Shown here one piece after another: positions 17,858-27,027 of a stretch of 64,000 nt of DNA (positions within the stretch are counted from its first letter, which is position 1; the number at the start of each line of letters is the position of its first letter). The position numbers were made by a program, and so were the translations under genes. The notes beneath the pieces were generated by a model that did no database searches, had not been told where the DNA came from, and worked only from the letters and a program-made list of their open reading frames with translations. Source of the stretch: an uncultured Eubacteriales bacterium (GTDB lineage Bacteria > Bacillota > Clostridia > Lachnospirales > Cellulosilyticaceae); NCBI GenBank assembly GCA_900551325.1, contig URVM01000002.1, positions 62,001 through 126,000 on the forward strand. The letters run 5' to 3'.

Positions 17858-19474
17858 TTATAAACTTTTAACTTCTTTAACCCATTTTTGTAATACTTGA
17901 TACATAGCACGTCCTATTCTAGGATAAGCGCCTTCTTCTAGATTAGCTAAAGATACACGTACAGTCCATTTAGAAGATGCGAAACCATCTCCTGCAAGTA
18001 AAATTACATTATGAGTGTGTGCTAATTCATAAAGAAAGTCTACACATTTATAGCGATTAATAATCTCTGTAGCTGTCTCCACACCCCATTGACTCTCTAT
18101 CCACTCAGCTACATCTACTTCTGTATAGTAATATGCATCATATGGATCTGTTATAAGTTCACGTTGCATTCCTTCATATAGGAGACGTTTACGTTTCTTA
18201 CAAATACGTCTTGTAAGCTTCTTGTATGCATCTCCTTCATCCATAAGTGCAAATCCACAGAAAAATGCCATTTGAACTTGCTGAGGTGTAGAAAGACCAG
18301 CTGTATGATTAAGTGCCACTAAGCGGCTATCCGCTACCATACGGTCAATAAATTTTACATCTTTTGCATGAGTTCCAAGAGAATTATAACGTTTTTCAAG
18401 TTCTTCTTTTTCCCAATCTTCTAACTTACTAATACTTGCATCAAATACGTTCTCTTCATGTAATAAGACTGTTCCAAGTCTCCAGCCTGTTACACCAAAA
18501 TATTTTGATAAAGAATAAATACATAGAGTATTATATGGTAAATCTGCTATTAATGAACAAAAGCGTGGTACGAAAGTACTATACACATCATCTGTTACAA
18601 TCATTAAATCAGGTCGTTCTTCTTTTACTAACTGAACAAGATAATTTTTACTTGTATCACTTAAAGCTGTAGATAATGGATTATTTGGATTAACAATAAA
18701 GACTACCTTTATTTCTGGATCCTTTAATACATCTAAAGCTTCTTTTGTATATTGCATACTTGTTCTACCATTTTCTTCTACTCTACTTGCACGAATATAA
18801 ACTGTTTCAAATTCATATTCTGGTAATTCTGGTATCTCTAAGTATGGTGTAAAGATTGGTGTCATAAGGGCAATTTTATCCCCTTTATGTAAAAGATGAT
18901 TGTGCATGAGGGAATTAAATAAATAACACATGCCTGCTGCTCCACCTTCTACACTAAACATATGAAACTCACCTGGAATTTCACGATTTGGACAAAGTTC
19001 TTTCATTAAGTAAGCTTTAACAACTTTTTCAATATGTACGAGAGAGCGATCAGGAAAAGGATATTGATCTCCAATAATTCCATGGGCTAATTCGTATATG
19101 AAAAGTTCTTGATTAAAACCTAACTTTTTTACACCATAGTCAATGAACTCACGTATGAAATTGGCAATTTTAAGGTCTGGATAAGCTTTTAAATAGCGTT
19201 CTAGACGTGTCCCAATTCCTTTTAAACTTGGCATACCAGCTAAATTTTCTGCTTTCCAAGTATGTTGTGTTTCTAATACAGCAAACTGCCCAAAGGCAAA
19301 AAAAGCTTGTCTAGGCAAGGTGGCTGTCCAGTTTGGATTACCTCGTCCTGCATCTAAAATCGTTGCACCTTCTCTAGAATTTCGTGCAATATTAATTAAA
19401 ATTTCTTTAAACTCAAAGCCGCTAATCTTATGATATAACGACTCTACTTCTCCTCTTGTTGGACAAGTCATCAT
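17858..19474 (-). CDS. aspD: Aspartate 4-decarboxylase / aspartate aminotransferase
   Basis: PLP enzyme of fold type I, converting L-aspartate to L-alanine and CO2, with side aminotransferase activity. The length of 538 residues is diagnostic: it is over 100 residues longer than ordinary aspartate aminotransferases and fits AspD. The cofactor lysine is in YSLSKYFGVTGWRLG, and the PLP aspartate and tyrosine are in VTDDVYSTF. The N-terminal extension contains DAGRGNPNW. In bacteria that pair it with an aspartate:alanine antiporter it generates proton motive force; no AspT gene is seen in this window. It follows mrp by 40 nt in the same direction. Confidence 0.9.
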   Translation of the reverse strand: MMTCPTRGEVESLYHKISGFEFKEILINIARNSREGATILDAGRGNPNWTATLPRQAFFAFGQFAVLETQHTWKAENLAGMPSLKGIGTRLERYLKAYPDLKIANFIREFIDYGVKKLGFNQELFIYELAHGIIGDQYPFPDRSLVHIEKVVKAYLMKELCPNREIPGEFHMFSVEGGAAGMCYLFNSLMHNHLLHKGDKIALMTPIFTPYLEIPELPEYEFETVYIRASRVEENGRTSMQYTKEALDVLKDPEIKVVFIVNPNNPLSTALSDTSKNYLVQLVKEERPDLMIVTDDVYSTFVPRFCSLIADLPYNTLCIYSLSKYFGVTGWRLGTVLLHEENVFDASISKLEDWEKEELEKRYNSLGTHAKDVKFIDRMVADSRLVALNHTAGLSTPQQVQMAFFCGFALMDEGDAYKKLTRRICKKRKRLLYEGMQRELITDPYDAYYYTEVDVAEWIESQWGVETATEIINRYKCVDFLYELAHTHNVILLAGDGFASSKWTVRVSLANLEEGAYPRIGRAMYQVLQKWVKEVKSL

Positions 19475-19514
19475 ATAATCCTCCTAGTAATTCATGCAAG
19501 AACATATCTCTTAT

Positions 19515-20336
19515 TTAAAATTTAGTAATTTTTTCTACGGTATAGTCTAATACCTTTTGTACTTCTTCTTCATAAGTAGTAGATTGCTCTACAGATAGAT
19601 TTCCTACTGTTTGTGTCATAGGAAGTTCACCTAAAAGTTCTACATCCATTTCTTTAAGGAAGTCTTCCATACCTACTTGATTAAACATTTTTATTTTTTT
19701 GTTACAGTCTGGGCAAAGAATATAACTCATATTCTCAATAACCCCAACAACTGGTATATTCATCTTACGTGTCATATTAATAGCCTTAGATACAATCATA
19801 GAAACCATATCTTGTGGGGTTGAAATCATAACCACACCTGTCATTGGTATAGATTGCATAACTGTAAGTGCTACATCACCTGTTCCTGGTGGCATATCGA
19901 TTACTAAATAATCTAAATCTCCCCAAACAACATCTTGGTAAAATTGTTTTACAGCTCCTGCAATAACAGGCCCTCTCCAAATAACTGGTTGGTTTTCATC
20001 TTCTATAAGAAGGTTTAAAGACATTACTTTAATACCATCTTTTGTTTCTACTGGATAGATAAGTTGACCATCTGTTTTAACTGTTACATCTTTAATGTGT
20101 AAAAGTCTTGGAATACTTGGTCCTGTAATATCTGCATCCATTACACCTACTTTATAACCTTTTGCTGCTAAAGATTTTGCAAGAAGCACGGAAATTGTAG
20201 ATTTACCTACGCCTCCCTTACCGCTCATTACACCAATAATCTTTTTAATTGTGCCATGTGTATTTATTTCTATTTGACAGCTTGATTCACTTTTATTACA
20301 TGAACCATTGCTTGAACAACTATTGCAATTTGACAT
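19515..20336 (-). CDS. Mrp/NBP35-family P-loop ATPase, Fe-S cluster carrier
   Basis: Mrp (ApbC) type ATPase that holds and delivers Fe-S clusters. The deviant Walker A is GVMSGKGGVGKSTIS at about residue 38, followed by MDADITGPS and VIDMPPGTGD. The C-terminal cluster-bridging C-x2-C is in ILCPDCNKK. The N-terminus is unusually cysteine-rich (MSNCNSCSSNGSCNKSESSC), like the short Cys-rich N-termini of NBP35-like clostridial proteins, so a second metal site is possible. No DUF59 domain is present. It is the first gene of a probable unit with aspD. Confidence 0.9.
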   Translation of the reverse strand: MSNCNSCSSNGSCNKSESSCQIEINTHGTIKKIIGVMSGKGGVGKSTISVLLAKSLAAKGYKVGVMDADITGPSIPRLLHIKDVTVKTDGQLIYPVETKDGIKVMSLNLLIEDENQPVIWRGPVIAGAVKQFYQDVVWGDLDYLVIDMPPGTGDVALTVMQSIPMTGVVMISTPQDMVSMIVSKAINMTRKMNIPVVGVIENMSYILCPDCNKKIKMFNQVGMEDFLKEMDVELLGELPMTQTVGNLSVEQSTTYEEEVQKVLDYTVEKITKF

Positions 20337-20488
20337 ATATATATCACCTCTAGTTTTATTGTTTCACCCTCTATTGTAGGACTACAGATTTTCTATGTCA
20401 AATGCTTTTTAAAAGCCATAATAGACTATGTTTTCAAAATATAATTTTAAAATAGTTTATTATTTTTAATAAATTGACAAAAAAATAA

Positions 20489-20521
20489 AAATAGGAAGGT
20501 TATATATCTTCCTCCCTATTT
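20489..20521 (-). terminator. Probable terminator after the 123-residue hypothetical gene
   Basis: A G-A-rich / C-T-rich hairpin (AGGAAG / CTTCCT core) is followed by TATTTTTATTTTTTT on the minus strand. The stem is imperfect. Confidence 0.5.
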
Positions 20522-20529
20522 CCATTTAC

Positions 20530-20901
20530 TTAAAAGCTATCATAAAATTCCTCATCATCTATCCACTTATGACTACATATATGACAACTATAGTATTCAT
20601 CTATTATATAACGAACTTGGTTTTCATCAATTCCAAAAAGCTTTCTTACTTGATCTAGTGTATCTTGAGTTAAACATTTATCATAATAGATGATGTATTG
20701 TCTACTATTTGTATTATAAGCTACACGTCCCCTAGGCCAAAAATCATATTTTTCTTTATAAGTTTCTTCAAATTGCTTACGCCATACACGATCGTGACCT
20801 TCTGGTGGATTGTAGAGAATTCCTTGTCTTATTCCTTCTTGTACATTATATTGTTTTGTTAAAATGTCTTCTAGACAAAAAAATACTCCTATTTGTGCCA
20901 T
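20530..20901 (-). CDS. Small protein of unknown function with a C-x2-C pair
   Basis: I do not recognise this 123-residue protein. It has no signal peptide or membrane segment, is rich in aromatic residues (many Y, W, F), and ends in an acidic tail. A single C-x2-C pair followed by histidine occurs in EYYSCHICSHKWIDDEE near the C-terminus, suggesting half of a metal-binding knuckle; the protein could bind metal as a dimer. A clean ribosome-binding site (AGGAG) and a following terminator-like hairpin support a real single-gene unit. No function is proposed. Confidence 0.6.
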   Translation of the reverse strand: MAQIGVFFCLEDILTKQYNVQEGIRQGILYNPPEGHDRVWRKQFEETYKEKYDFWPRGRVAYNTNSRQYIIYYDKCLTQDTLDQVRKLFGIDENQVRYIIDEYYSCHICSHKWIDDEEFYDSF

Positions 20902-20968
20902 TTATTTTGTCTCCTTATGGTGCCATAGTAAAACTTCATTTATCTACAACTATATACTTATCATGCTA

Positions 20969-21916
20969 CTATCTTAAAATAGATTGAGCCATGCGACGAT
21001 AAGTGTGGCGAATACCTCTAATTGTAACAGATAATTTTTTAATATTTTCTGGTAATGCCATTCCAAATGTCCCACAGTCTCCTATATGCTGTAAATCTGC
21101 CCCAGCCATTTTAGCAAGAAGTGCTATTTGTTCAATGACACTTTCGCTTGAACCTTCTTGAGATGTTCCAATGGTTGTCATAGCTAATCCTTTTACTTCA
21201 TGAATAGCACTTACCATTTGCTTTGCAAGCTCTAGATCAAAACCTGGTACTGTCCCTGGAGCTGGGAAAAGAACAATGTCTGCACCACACTCTACAAAAT
21301 CGCGTACACAAGCTACATCATATAGATTTCCACTACCAGCTCCATGCATTTTCCCTGCAATAATAAGTGTATCATCGCCTAGAACTTCTTTAGCTAATCG
21401 AATACCTTCACAAATCGTTTCATGAGTAATACCTGTGTTAGGATTCCCTGTAATAACTACATAATCAAATCCATACGCTTTAGCACGTTCAAGATTTTCA
21501 CGTGTGAGACAATAACCTGGTTCATAGGTACTTCCTGCTGGAACAGGTTCTAAATTCACCCCAATAAGACGCCCTACTAATTGTCTTACTTTACGAATAT
21601 AATCTTTATCTGCCAGATTGGCTTCTATTTGAGCTTCTATTTTTTTGGCTAATGTTCCTATATTTTGTAATGCATCAATTTCTGGATGAATCCCCCATAT
21701 AAAAGGTGCATTAAAATTAAAGGTATTAAGTGTAATCATATCTGCTCCAAAACTAGCTGCTAGTTCCACATTTGAAACTTCACGAATATACGGTGTGTAG
21801 CTAATAATAGTTTCAGAAACAACTGTACGCCCTTCTGATAAACTTATAATTTCTTTAAGTTCCTTTTTACTAAGAGTTTCAATATCCTTTGTTGTGAGTT
21901 CAAAAATTCTTTTCAT
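20969..21916 (-). CDS. TIM-barrel-like protein of unknown function (DUF7916 type)
   Basis: The 315-residue protein looks like a TIM barrel: alternating strands and helices with glycine-rich strand ends (SFGADMITLNTFNF, VVITGNPNTGI, LIIAGKMHGAG, GADIVLFPAPGTVPGF, IGDCGTFGMALP). I associate this pattern with a family often labelled haloacid dehalogenase-like hydrolase or DUF7916, although no HAD motif DxDx(T/V) is present. The barrel and the acidic loops suggest a phosphate- or metal-binding enzyme acting on a small molecule. It lies 9 nt after the RNase HI gene and is co-transcribed with it. The reaction is unknown. Confidence 0.65.
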   Translation of the reverse strand: MKRIFELTTKDIETLSKKELKEIISLSEGRTVVSETIISYTPYIREVSNVELAASFGADMITLNTFNFNAPFIWGIHPEIDALQNIGTLAKKIEAQIEANLADKDYIRKVRQLVGRLIGVNLEPVPAGSTYEPGYCLTRENLERAKAYGFDYVVITGNPNTGITHETICEGIRLAKEVLGDDTLIIAGKMHGAGSGNLYDVACVRDFVECGADIVLFPAPGTVPGFDLELAKQMVSAIHEVKGLAMTTIGTSQEGSSESVIEQIALLAKMAGADLQHIGDCGTFGMALPENIKKLSVTIRGIRHTYRRMAQSILR

Positions 21917-21925
21917 CTTATCCTC

Positions 21926-22372
21926 CTAAAGTTCATCCATAGCGCGATTTGCAAGAGCATCTGCTCTATTATTTCCAAAGTTGTCGCTATGGCCTTTAAC
22001 TTTAATAAATTTTATATCTTTAAATTTCTCTTTTTCTCTATAAAGTTCTTGCCATAAGGCTTTATTTTCCACAGGTTCTTTCTTAGAAGTAACCCAGCCC
22101 TTTTTCATCCAATTATAAATCCAATTTGTAATGCCATTAAGTACGTAGGCACTATCTACCATAACTTCTACAGGCATATCATGTTTCTTAAGTGCACGTA
22201 ATCCTTCAATACAAGCTGTAAGCTCCATAATATTGTTAGTAGTGCCTTTTGCTCCACCATAAAGTTCTTTTACATGATCTTTATAGGTCAAATATACACC
22301 CCATCCACCTATATTATTATCTTTACCATTTCCACGACAACCACCATCACAATACATGATAACTTTATCCAT
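21926..22372 (-). CDS. rnhA: Ribonuclease HI
   Basis: Endonuclease degrading the RNA strand of RNA:DNA hybrids. The four acidic catalytic positions are visible: D in MYCDGGCRGNG, E in NIMELTACIEGL, D in VMVDSAYVLNGI and the late D in NNRADALANRAM. The 148-residue length fits, with the basic handle region KKGWVTSKKEPVENKALWQELY. It is the first gene of a two-gene unit with the TIM-barrel-like protein. Confidence 0.94.
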   Translation of the reverse strand: MDKVIMYCDGGCRGNGKDNNIGGWGVYLTYKDHVKELYGGAKGTTNNIMELTACIEGLRALKKHDMPVEVMVDSAYVLNGITNWIYNWMKKGWVTSKKEPVENKALWQELYREKEKFKDIKFIKVKGHSDNFGNNRADALANRAMDEL

Positions 22373-22452
22373 ACTTACCTCACAATTTATCCTTTTTATT
22401 TTATTATCTTATACTTACTTATAGTTTTTTAATAGGTATAAGCTTGCTAGAT

Positions 22453-22486
22453 AATAAAAAGACTTCTTGCTAGACGCAAAAAGTCT
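22453..22486 (-). terminator. Terminator after the P-type ATPase gene
   Basis: An 11-bp stem with one wobble (AGACTTTTTGC / GCAAGAAGTCT) and a 5-nt loop is followed by TTTTATT on the minus strand, about 60 nt after the ATPase stop codon. Confidence 0.75.
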
Positions 22487-22548
22487 CTTATTTATGTTTT
22501 ATAAACGTCTCACCTAATGTTTCTTATTTAATCATACAAAATCCCTTT

Positions 22549-25287
22549 TTATCTGTCAATAGACTGTCGTAGCACCCTACTACCTATTCGCATGACTAAC
22601 TTAAGTACTTCATTTACTAAGACTACAGAAGTACCTACTAATATAATTTTTGCCCACATACTTTGTTGTAAAGGCACTGCATTAAAAAACTGGCCAATAA
22701 ATTGTGTTATAAAAATTTGTACAGCCCCAGTTACAGTGATAACTTGAAGCGCAATCTTATTTTTCGTAAAGTTAGGGAAAATACTTGCAATACCAAACTC
22801 TCTACAGTTGAATGCATTAAACAAAACTAAAAAGGCAAACAAACTAAAAGTAACCGTTTGTAGTTCTGTAGCATGTCCAATAACTCTTGTCGGATTAGCT
22901 CCTAGGAAGTTCCATTTAATTTGAGCATATAGCACTCCAGCAATATATAAACTATTTAACCCAATTGTTACAATCATAAATTTATTAATGATACTTGCCT
23001 TTCTATCAATAGGCTTACGTTTCATAACTGTTTCACGAATAGGTTCTAGTCCGAGTACTAAAGCCGGTGGTCCATCCATAATAATATTAATCCATAATAA
23101 ATGAATAGTTGTAAATGGCATATCATGCCCCATAAGTTGACTTACAATGGCCATTAAGAAGGCAATAATATTAACTGTAAGTTGAAATTGAATAAATCTT
23201 TGGAAGTTATTATAAATCCCTCTTCCCCATTTAATAGCTTGTACAATGGTACTAAAGCTATCATCTGTTAAAATAATATCTGCTGCGTTTTTACTTACTT
23301 CTGTTCCCGCTATTCCCATAGCTACACCTACATCTGCCTTAGTAAGGGCTGGTGCATCGTTTATACCATCTCCTGTTACTGCAACAACCTCTCCATTTTT
23401 TTGGAGAGCCTGTACAATACGCATTTTAGTTGTTGGTTTAGAACGAGCTACAATACCAATTGTTTTAATTTCTCTACATAAACTTTCTTCATCTAACTGG
23501 TCAATATAATCAGATTCTACAGCCCTAAGCTTACTTTCTCCTCCTACAATCCCCAATTGCTTACCAATAGCAATGGCTGTTTGGATATTGTCCCCTGTAA
23601 GCATTTTTGTTTCTATGCCACCTTCTTTGGCAATTTCAATAGATTCTTGTACACCTACACGAAGAGGATCTTGTATTCCTACAAAGCCTTGGAAGATTAA
23701 AGTCTTATCCCAATCTTTTCTCGTTTTGTAATCTTGTAGTTGTTCGCTTTCTAAAAAGCCAAAGGCAAGCACACGCATAGCTTCTTTTTGAAGTACACTC
23801 ATAGCTTTTAGAATCTCTTGTTTACGAGCTGTAGTAAGTGGAACAACTTCCTTACCCTTTTGCTCATATTTACATTGTTCCAATATAACTTCTGGTGCAC
23901 CTTTTGTATAAACAGTATATTTATTTAGAGTATGTATAATAGTCAGCATATACTTATTTTGAGAGTTAAATGGAATTTGACGTACTAAATCACTTACTTC
24001 TCTAGCTGTTTGATAGTTAAAGTCTTTACAAAGCCTGAGTAAAGCACATTCTGTTGCGCTCCCTATATACTTAGGCTCTTTTCCACTATACTCCACATCT
24101 GCTGTACTATTAATAAGACAGTTATGTATAAACTCTTTGTGTTTTGGCAGTTCTTCAAGTGGAATATATCTACCTTCTAGATATACACGTTCAACTTGCA
24201 TACGGTTTTGAGTTAAAGTACCTGTTTTATCACTACAAATAACACTTACACTTCCAATTGTTTCACAGGCTTCTTTTTTACGTACAAGGGCATTGATCTT
24301 AGCCATTTGTTTCATAGTAATAGCTAAAGTAATATTTATCATAGCAGTAAGTCCTTCTGGTACTGCTGCTACAATAAGTGCTACACATACAATAAAAGCA
24401 GTTTTTATTTCTGGAAAATAGGATGCTAATCCCTGTAAGGACCCCATCAATGCTTGTCCACTTGTAAAATTAAGCTTAGTAGGTGCTTCTTGAAGAATTT
24501 GTATAAACATATACACAAATAATAAACCGGCAATAGCTGATGATGCTTGTGAAATACGTTTACCTAAATGATCTAATTTAATTTGTAGTGGTGTATCTGT
24601 ATCTCGTTCACCTAACTCTTTAGCTATATGCCCCATTTCGGTTCCATCACCTGTAGCTGTTACTACCATGGTTCCATTGCCTTGAGCTATAAGGGTACCT
24701 CCAAAAAGCATATTCTTTTGATCTGCCAAGTGGTCTGAATCTACTACACATTCTTGTTTACTTACATCATCAGACTCTCCTGTAAGCATGTCCTCTCTCA
24801 CTTTAAACTCTATGGACCTTAAAATCCGCCCATCTGCTGGAACCATATCTCCAGTTTCAAGGAAAATAATATCTCCTATAACAACTTCACTTTTATGAAT
24901 AATTTTTTTCATTCCATCACGTAATACTTTTACTTGAATATCCTCTGTCATTTGTGCAAGTGCTTCTGCTGCTTTTTTAGATTTGTTTTCTGTAATAAGT
25001 CCAATAGCACTTCCTATAACAATAGCCATACAAATACCTATGGCATCTTGATATTCTCCAATCAGTAAACTAATACCTGCTGCAATAAGTAAGATAATAA
25101 TAAGCTGCTGACTTAAAATCTCTTTCATTTCTTGAATTAAACTACTTTGCTTAGGCTTTGTAAACTCATTTCTTCCATAGGCTACTATTCGATTTTGTGC
25201 TTCTTTTTCTGTTAGTCCTTTCTCTTCTAATACTTTAAGCGCTTTAAGTACTTTCTCCTTAGGCTGCCTATAATATTTGTTTTCCAT
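22549..25287 (-). CDS. Calcium-transporting-type P-type ATPase
   Basis: The 912-residue P2-type cation ATPase resembles SERCA/PMR1 pumps. Order: N-terminal cation-ATPase domain, TM1-2, actuator domain with the TGES loop (MLTGESDDVS), TM3-4 containing VPEGLTAMINI (ion-binding PEGL), phosphorylation motif CSDKTGTLTQNRM, nucleotide domain (KGAPEV), hinge TGDGINDAPALTKADVG, then C-terminal helices TM5-10. The M6 motif N-I-I-M-D-G-P-P-A matches Ca2+ pumps, so Ca2+ export is the likeliest role, though Mn2+ cannot be excluded. It is monocistronic and ends at its own terminator. Confidence 0.92.
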   Translation of the reverse strand: MENKYYRQPKEKVLKALKVLEEKGLTEKEAQNRIVAYGRNEFTKPKQSSLIQEMKEILSQQLIIILLIAAGISLLIGEYQDAIGICMAIVIGSAIGLITENKSKKAAEALAQMTEDIQVKVLRDGMKKIIHKSEVVIGDIIFLETGDMVPADGRILRSIEFKVREDMLTGESDDVSKQECVVDSDHLADQKNMLFGGTLIAQGNGTMVVTATGDGTEMGHIAKELGERDTDTPLQIKLDHLGKRISQASSAIAGLLFVYMFIQILQEAPTKLNFTSGQALMGSLQGLASYFPEIKTAFIVCVALIVAAVPEGLTAMINITLAITMKQMAKINALVRKKEACETIGSVSVICSDKTGTLTQNRMQVERVYLEGRYIPLEELPKHKEFIHNCLINSTADVEYSGKEPKYIGSATECALLRLCKDFNYQTAREVSDLVRQIPFNSQNKYMLTIIHTLNKYTVYTKGAPEVILEQCKYEQKGKEVVPLTTARKQEILKAMSVLQKEAMRVLAFGFLESEQLQDYKTRKDWDKTLIFQGFVGIQDPLRVGVQESIEIAKEGGIETKMLTGDNIQTAIAIGKQLGIVGGESKLRAVESDYIDQLDEESLCREIKTIGIVARSKPTTKMRIVQALQKNGEVVAVTGDGINDAPALTKADVGVAMGIAGTEVSKNAADIILTDDSFSTIVQAIKWGRGIYNNFQRFIQFQLTVNIIAFLMAIVSQLMGHDMPFTTIHLLWINIIMDGPPALVLGLEPIRETVMKRKPIDRKASIINKFMIVTIGLNSLYIAGVLYAQIKWNFLGANPTRVIGHATELQTVTFSLFAFLVLFNAFNCREFGIASIFPNFTKNKIALQVITVTGAVQIFITQFIGQFFNAVPLQQSMWAKIILVGTSVVLVNEVLKLVMRIGSRVLRQSIDR

Positions 25288-25370
25288 AGTATCTTATCCT
25301 CCTTACTTAACTTAAGTCTTAGGTACTTTAATATATGTCCCAATATTTACGAATATGCTAAATAAAACAA

Positions 25371-25408
25371 AAAAGAAGCTATGTGTTAGAAAAACAATAG
25401 CTTCTTTT
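25371..25408 (-). terminator. Terminator after ytaF-like gene
   Basis: A 12-bp perfect stem (AAAAGAAGCTAT / ATAGCTTCTTTT) with a 14-nt loop is followed by GTTTTATTT on the minus strand. Confidence 0.8.
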
Positions 25409-25421
25409 ATATTTTATTTAG

Positions 25422-26045
25422 TTAAAAAAGTTTCATAAAAGCTAGCACAATAAGTGCTACACCACTAAGCCAAGAAATTTGTATGTTCTGTAGTTTTGCA
25501 ATTTTTCCACCTATAGCACATCCTATAAGAATAGCTCCCATACTAACCACCATAGATATGATTAGAGTTTCTATATAAGGTGTTTGCACAAGGCCACTTC
25601 CAAAACCTGCCGCGATACCGTCTAAAGATAAAACAATACCAAGAGAAAGAGCTTCATTAATACTTAATACCTTAGATTGATCTTGGTCTGCTTTTGTATT
25701 ATCCATATAAATGTCTAATATAAAATGATAATCCCAAAATTTAAAAGTAAGACCTTCTACACGATTGGCATGACGACCTAAAAAATCTTTAATCATTCCT
25801 TCACAAAATCTAGATATACCTAATAAAAGTAACAAAGCAAAACATAATATACCAGTCACTTCCATAGGAAGCCATCTGCTAATAAAAGTTCCACATGCCA
25901 TAGCCAGTAATAAAATGAAAGAACTTACTCCGCTTAATGCAAAAGCAGAAGTAAAAGGTATTTTAATTCGGTCGGCTCCATAGGCAATACTTGCTACAAA
26001 AGCATCTATAGATAAGGCCATAACCAATAAGAGTATTTCAATCAT
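25422..26045 (-). CDS. ytaF: YtaF-type sporulation membrane protein (MntP-like fold)
   Basis: The 207-residue membrane protein has about six helices. The aspartates in helices 1 and 4 (ALSIDAFVASIAYGADRIK and GIVLSLDGIAAGFGSGL) are the paired S-x-D-x-x-A-x-x motifs of the MntP manganese-exporter fold and of YtaF. The soluble central loop (about residues 90-125, FKFWDYHFILDIYMDNTKADQDQ) matches YtaF rather than MntP. It lies 50 nt after a radical-SAM gene. A role in metal handling during sporulation is an inference from the family. Confidence 0.83.
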   Translation of the reverse strand: MIEILLLVMALSIDAFVASIAYGADRIKIPFTSAFALSGVSSFILLLAMACGTFISRWLPMEVTGILCFALLLLLGISRFCEGMIKDFLGRHANRVEGLTFKFWDYHFILDIYMDNTKADQDQSKVLSINEALSLGIVLSLDGIAAGFGSGLVQTPYIETLIISMVVSMGAILIGCAIGGKIAKLQNIQISWLSGVALIVLAFMKLF

Positions 26046-26095
26046 ATTTTAACCACCTTATTAATCTGTTCCCTATCTATTTATATGAAATTTTT

Positions 26096-27004
26096 TTAAA
26101 AAGGTTCTACTCCTTCTTCGTTAAAAGGTGGTATAAAACTCTCTTTATTGGTCTCCCCTTCTTGAATATAACCATTTTCCACACCTAAATCTACTGCATA
26201 ATCTACTAAATAATCATAATGACTAGGAGATAGTACACGGTTAAGTTCTGGGTAAGCTTTCACCTGTTCAAGTGGTGTGTATTGATTCATTAGGCTTATA
26301 TAAATACGATTACCATAGGTAGTATATAAGTAGTCTACTATTTTTTTCGAATCAAACAATAAACCTGGTAACATGAGATGTCTTACAATAACACCTTTTA
26401 GCATCATTCCATTTTCATCAAATTTCGGCTCTCCTACTTGTCTTACCATTTCATCTAAAGCTTGTTTAACAAACTCAGTATATTCAGGAGCAAAGGAATA
26501 TTTATTAGCATACTTTTCTTTAAAGTATTTAAAATCTGGTAAATATATATCCACATATCCCTCTAAAGCTTTTAAAGTTTCTACCTTTTCATAGCCACTA
26601 CTATTATAAACAATAGGTAAGGTAAGACCTTTGTCCTTTGCCATTTCAAGTGCCATAATAATTTGTGGTACATAATGTGTAGGTGTAACAAGATTAATAT
26701 TGTTAGCACCCTTTTCTTGAAGTTCCAGAAATATAGTTGCAAGACGTTCTACACTTACAACTTTCCCTCTTCCACTTGTACTAATTTCGTGATTCTGGCA
26801 AAAGACACACTTTAAAGTACAATGGGAAAAAAATACAGTCCCTGAACCTTTTTCTCCTGAAATGCAAGGCTCTTCCCAATAATGCAAAGCTGCTCTGGCA
26901 AGCCGTATACCATCTGTAGCTTTACAAAACCCTACTTGTCCATGCAATCTGTCTACACCACATTCTCGTGGACAGAGTTTGCATGCTTCTAGTCTTTCTA
27001 TCAT
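26096..27004 (-). CDS. Radical-SAM protein, PflA-like activase relative
   Basis: The 302-residue protein has an N-terminal C-x2-C-x3-C element (CKLCPRECGVDR) and then the radical-SAM cluster motif C-x3-C-x2-C in HCTLKCVFCQNHEIS at about residue 60. This layout is that of a widespread family related to pyruvate-formate-lyase activating enzymes and AmmeMemoRadiSam proteins. No partner glycyl-radical enzyme lies nearby, so the substrate is not known. It is 24 nt after the M16C peptidase gene and upstream of ytaF, so the three probably share a transcript. Confidence 0.8.
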   Translation of the reverse strand: MIERLEACKLCPRECGVDRLHGQVGFCKATDGIRLARAALHYWEEPCISGEKGSGTVFFSHCTLKCVFCQNHEISTSGRGKVVSVERLATIFLELQEKGANNINLVTPTHYVPQIIMALEMAKDKGLTLPIVYNSSGYEKVETLKALEGYVDIYLPDFKYFKEKYANKYSFAPEYTEFVKQALDEMVRQVGEPKFDENGMMLKGVIVRHLMLPGLLFDSKKIVDYLYTTYGNRIYISLMNQYTPLEQVKAYPELNRVLSPSHYDYLVDYAVDLGVENGYIQEGETNKESFIPPFNEEGVEPF

Positions 27005-27027
27005 TTTTTAGTCTCGCCCCTTCAAAA

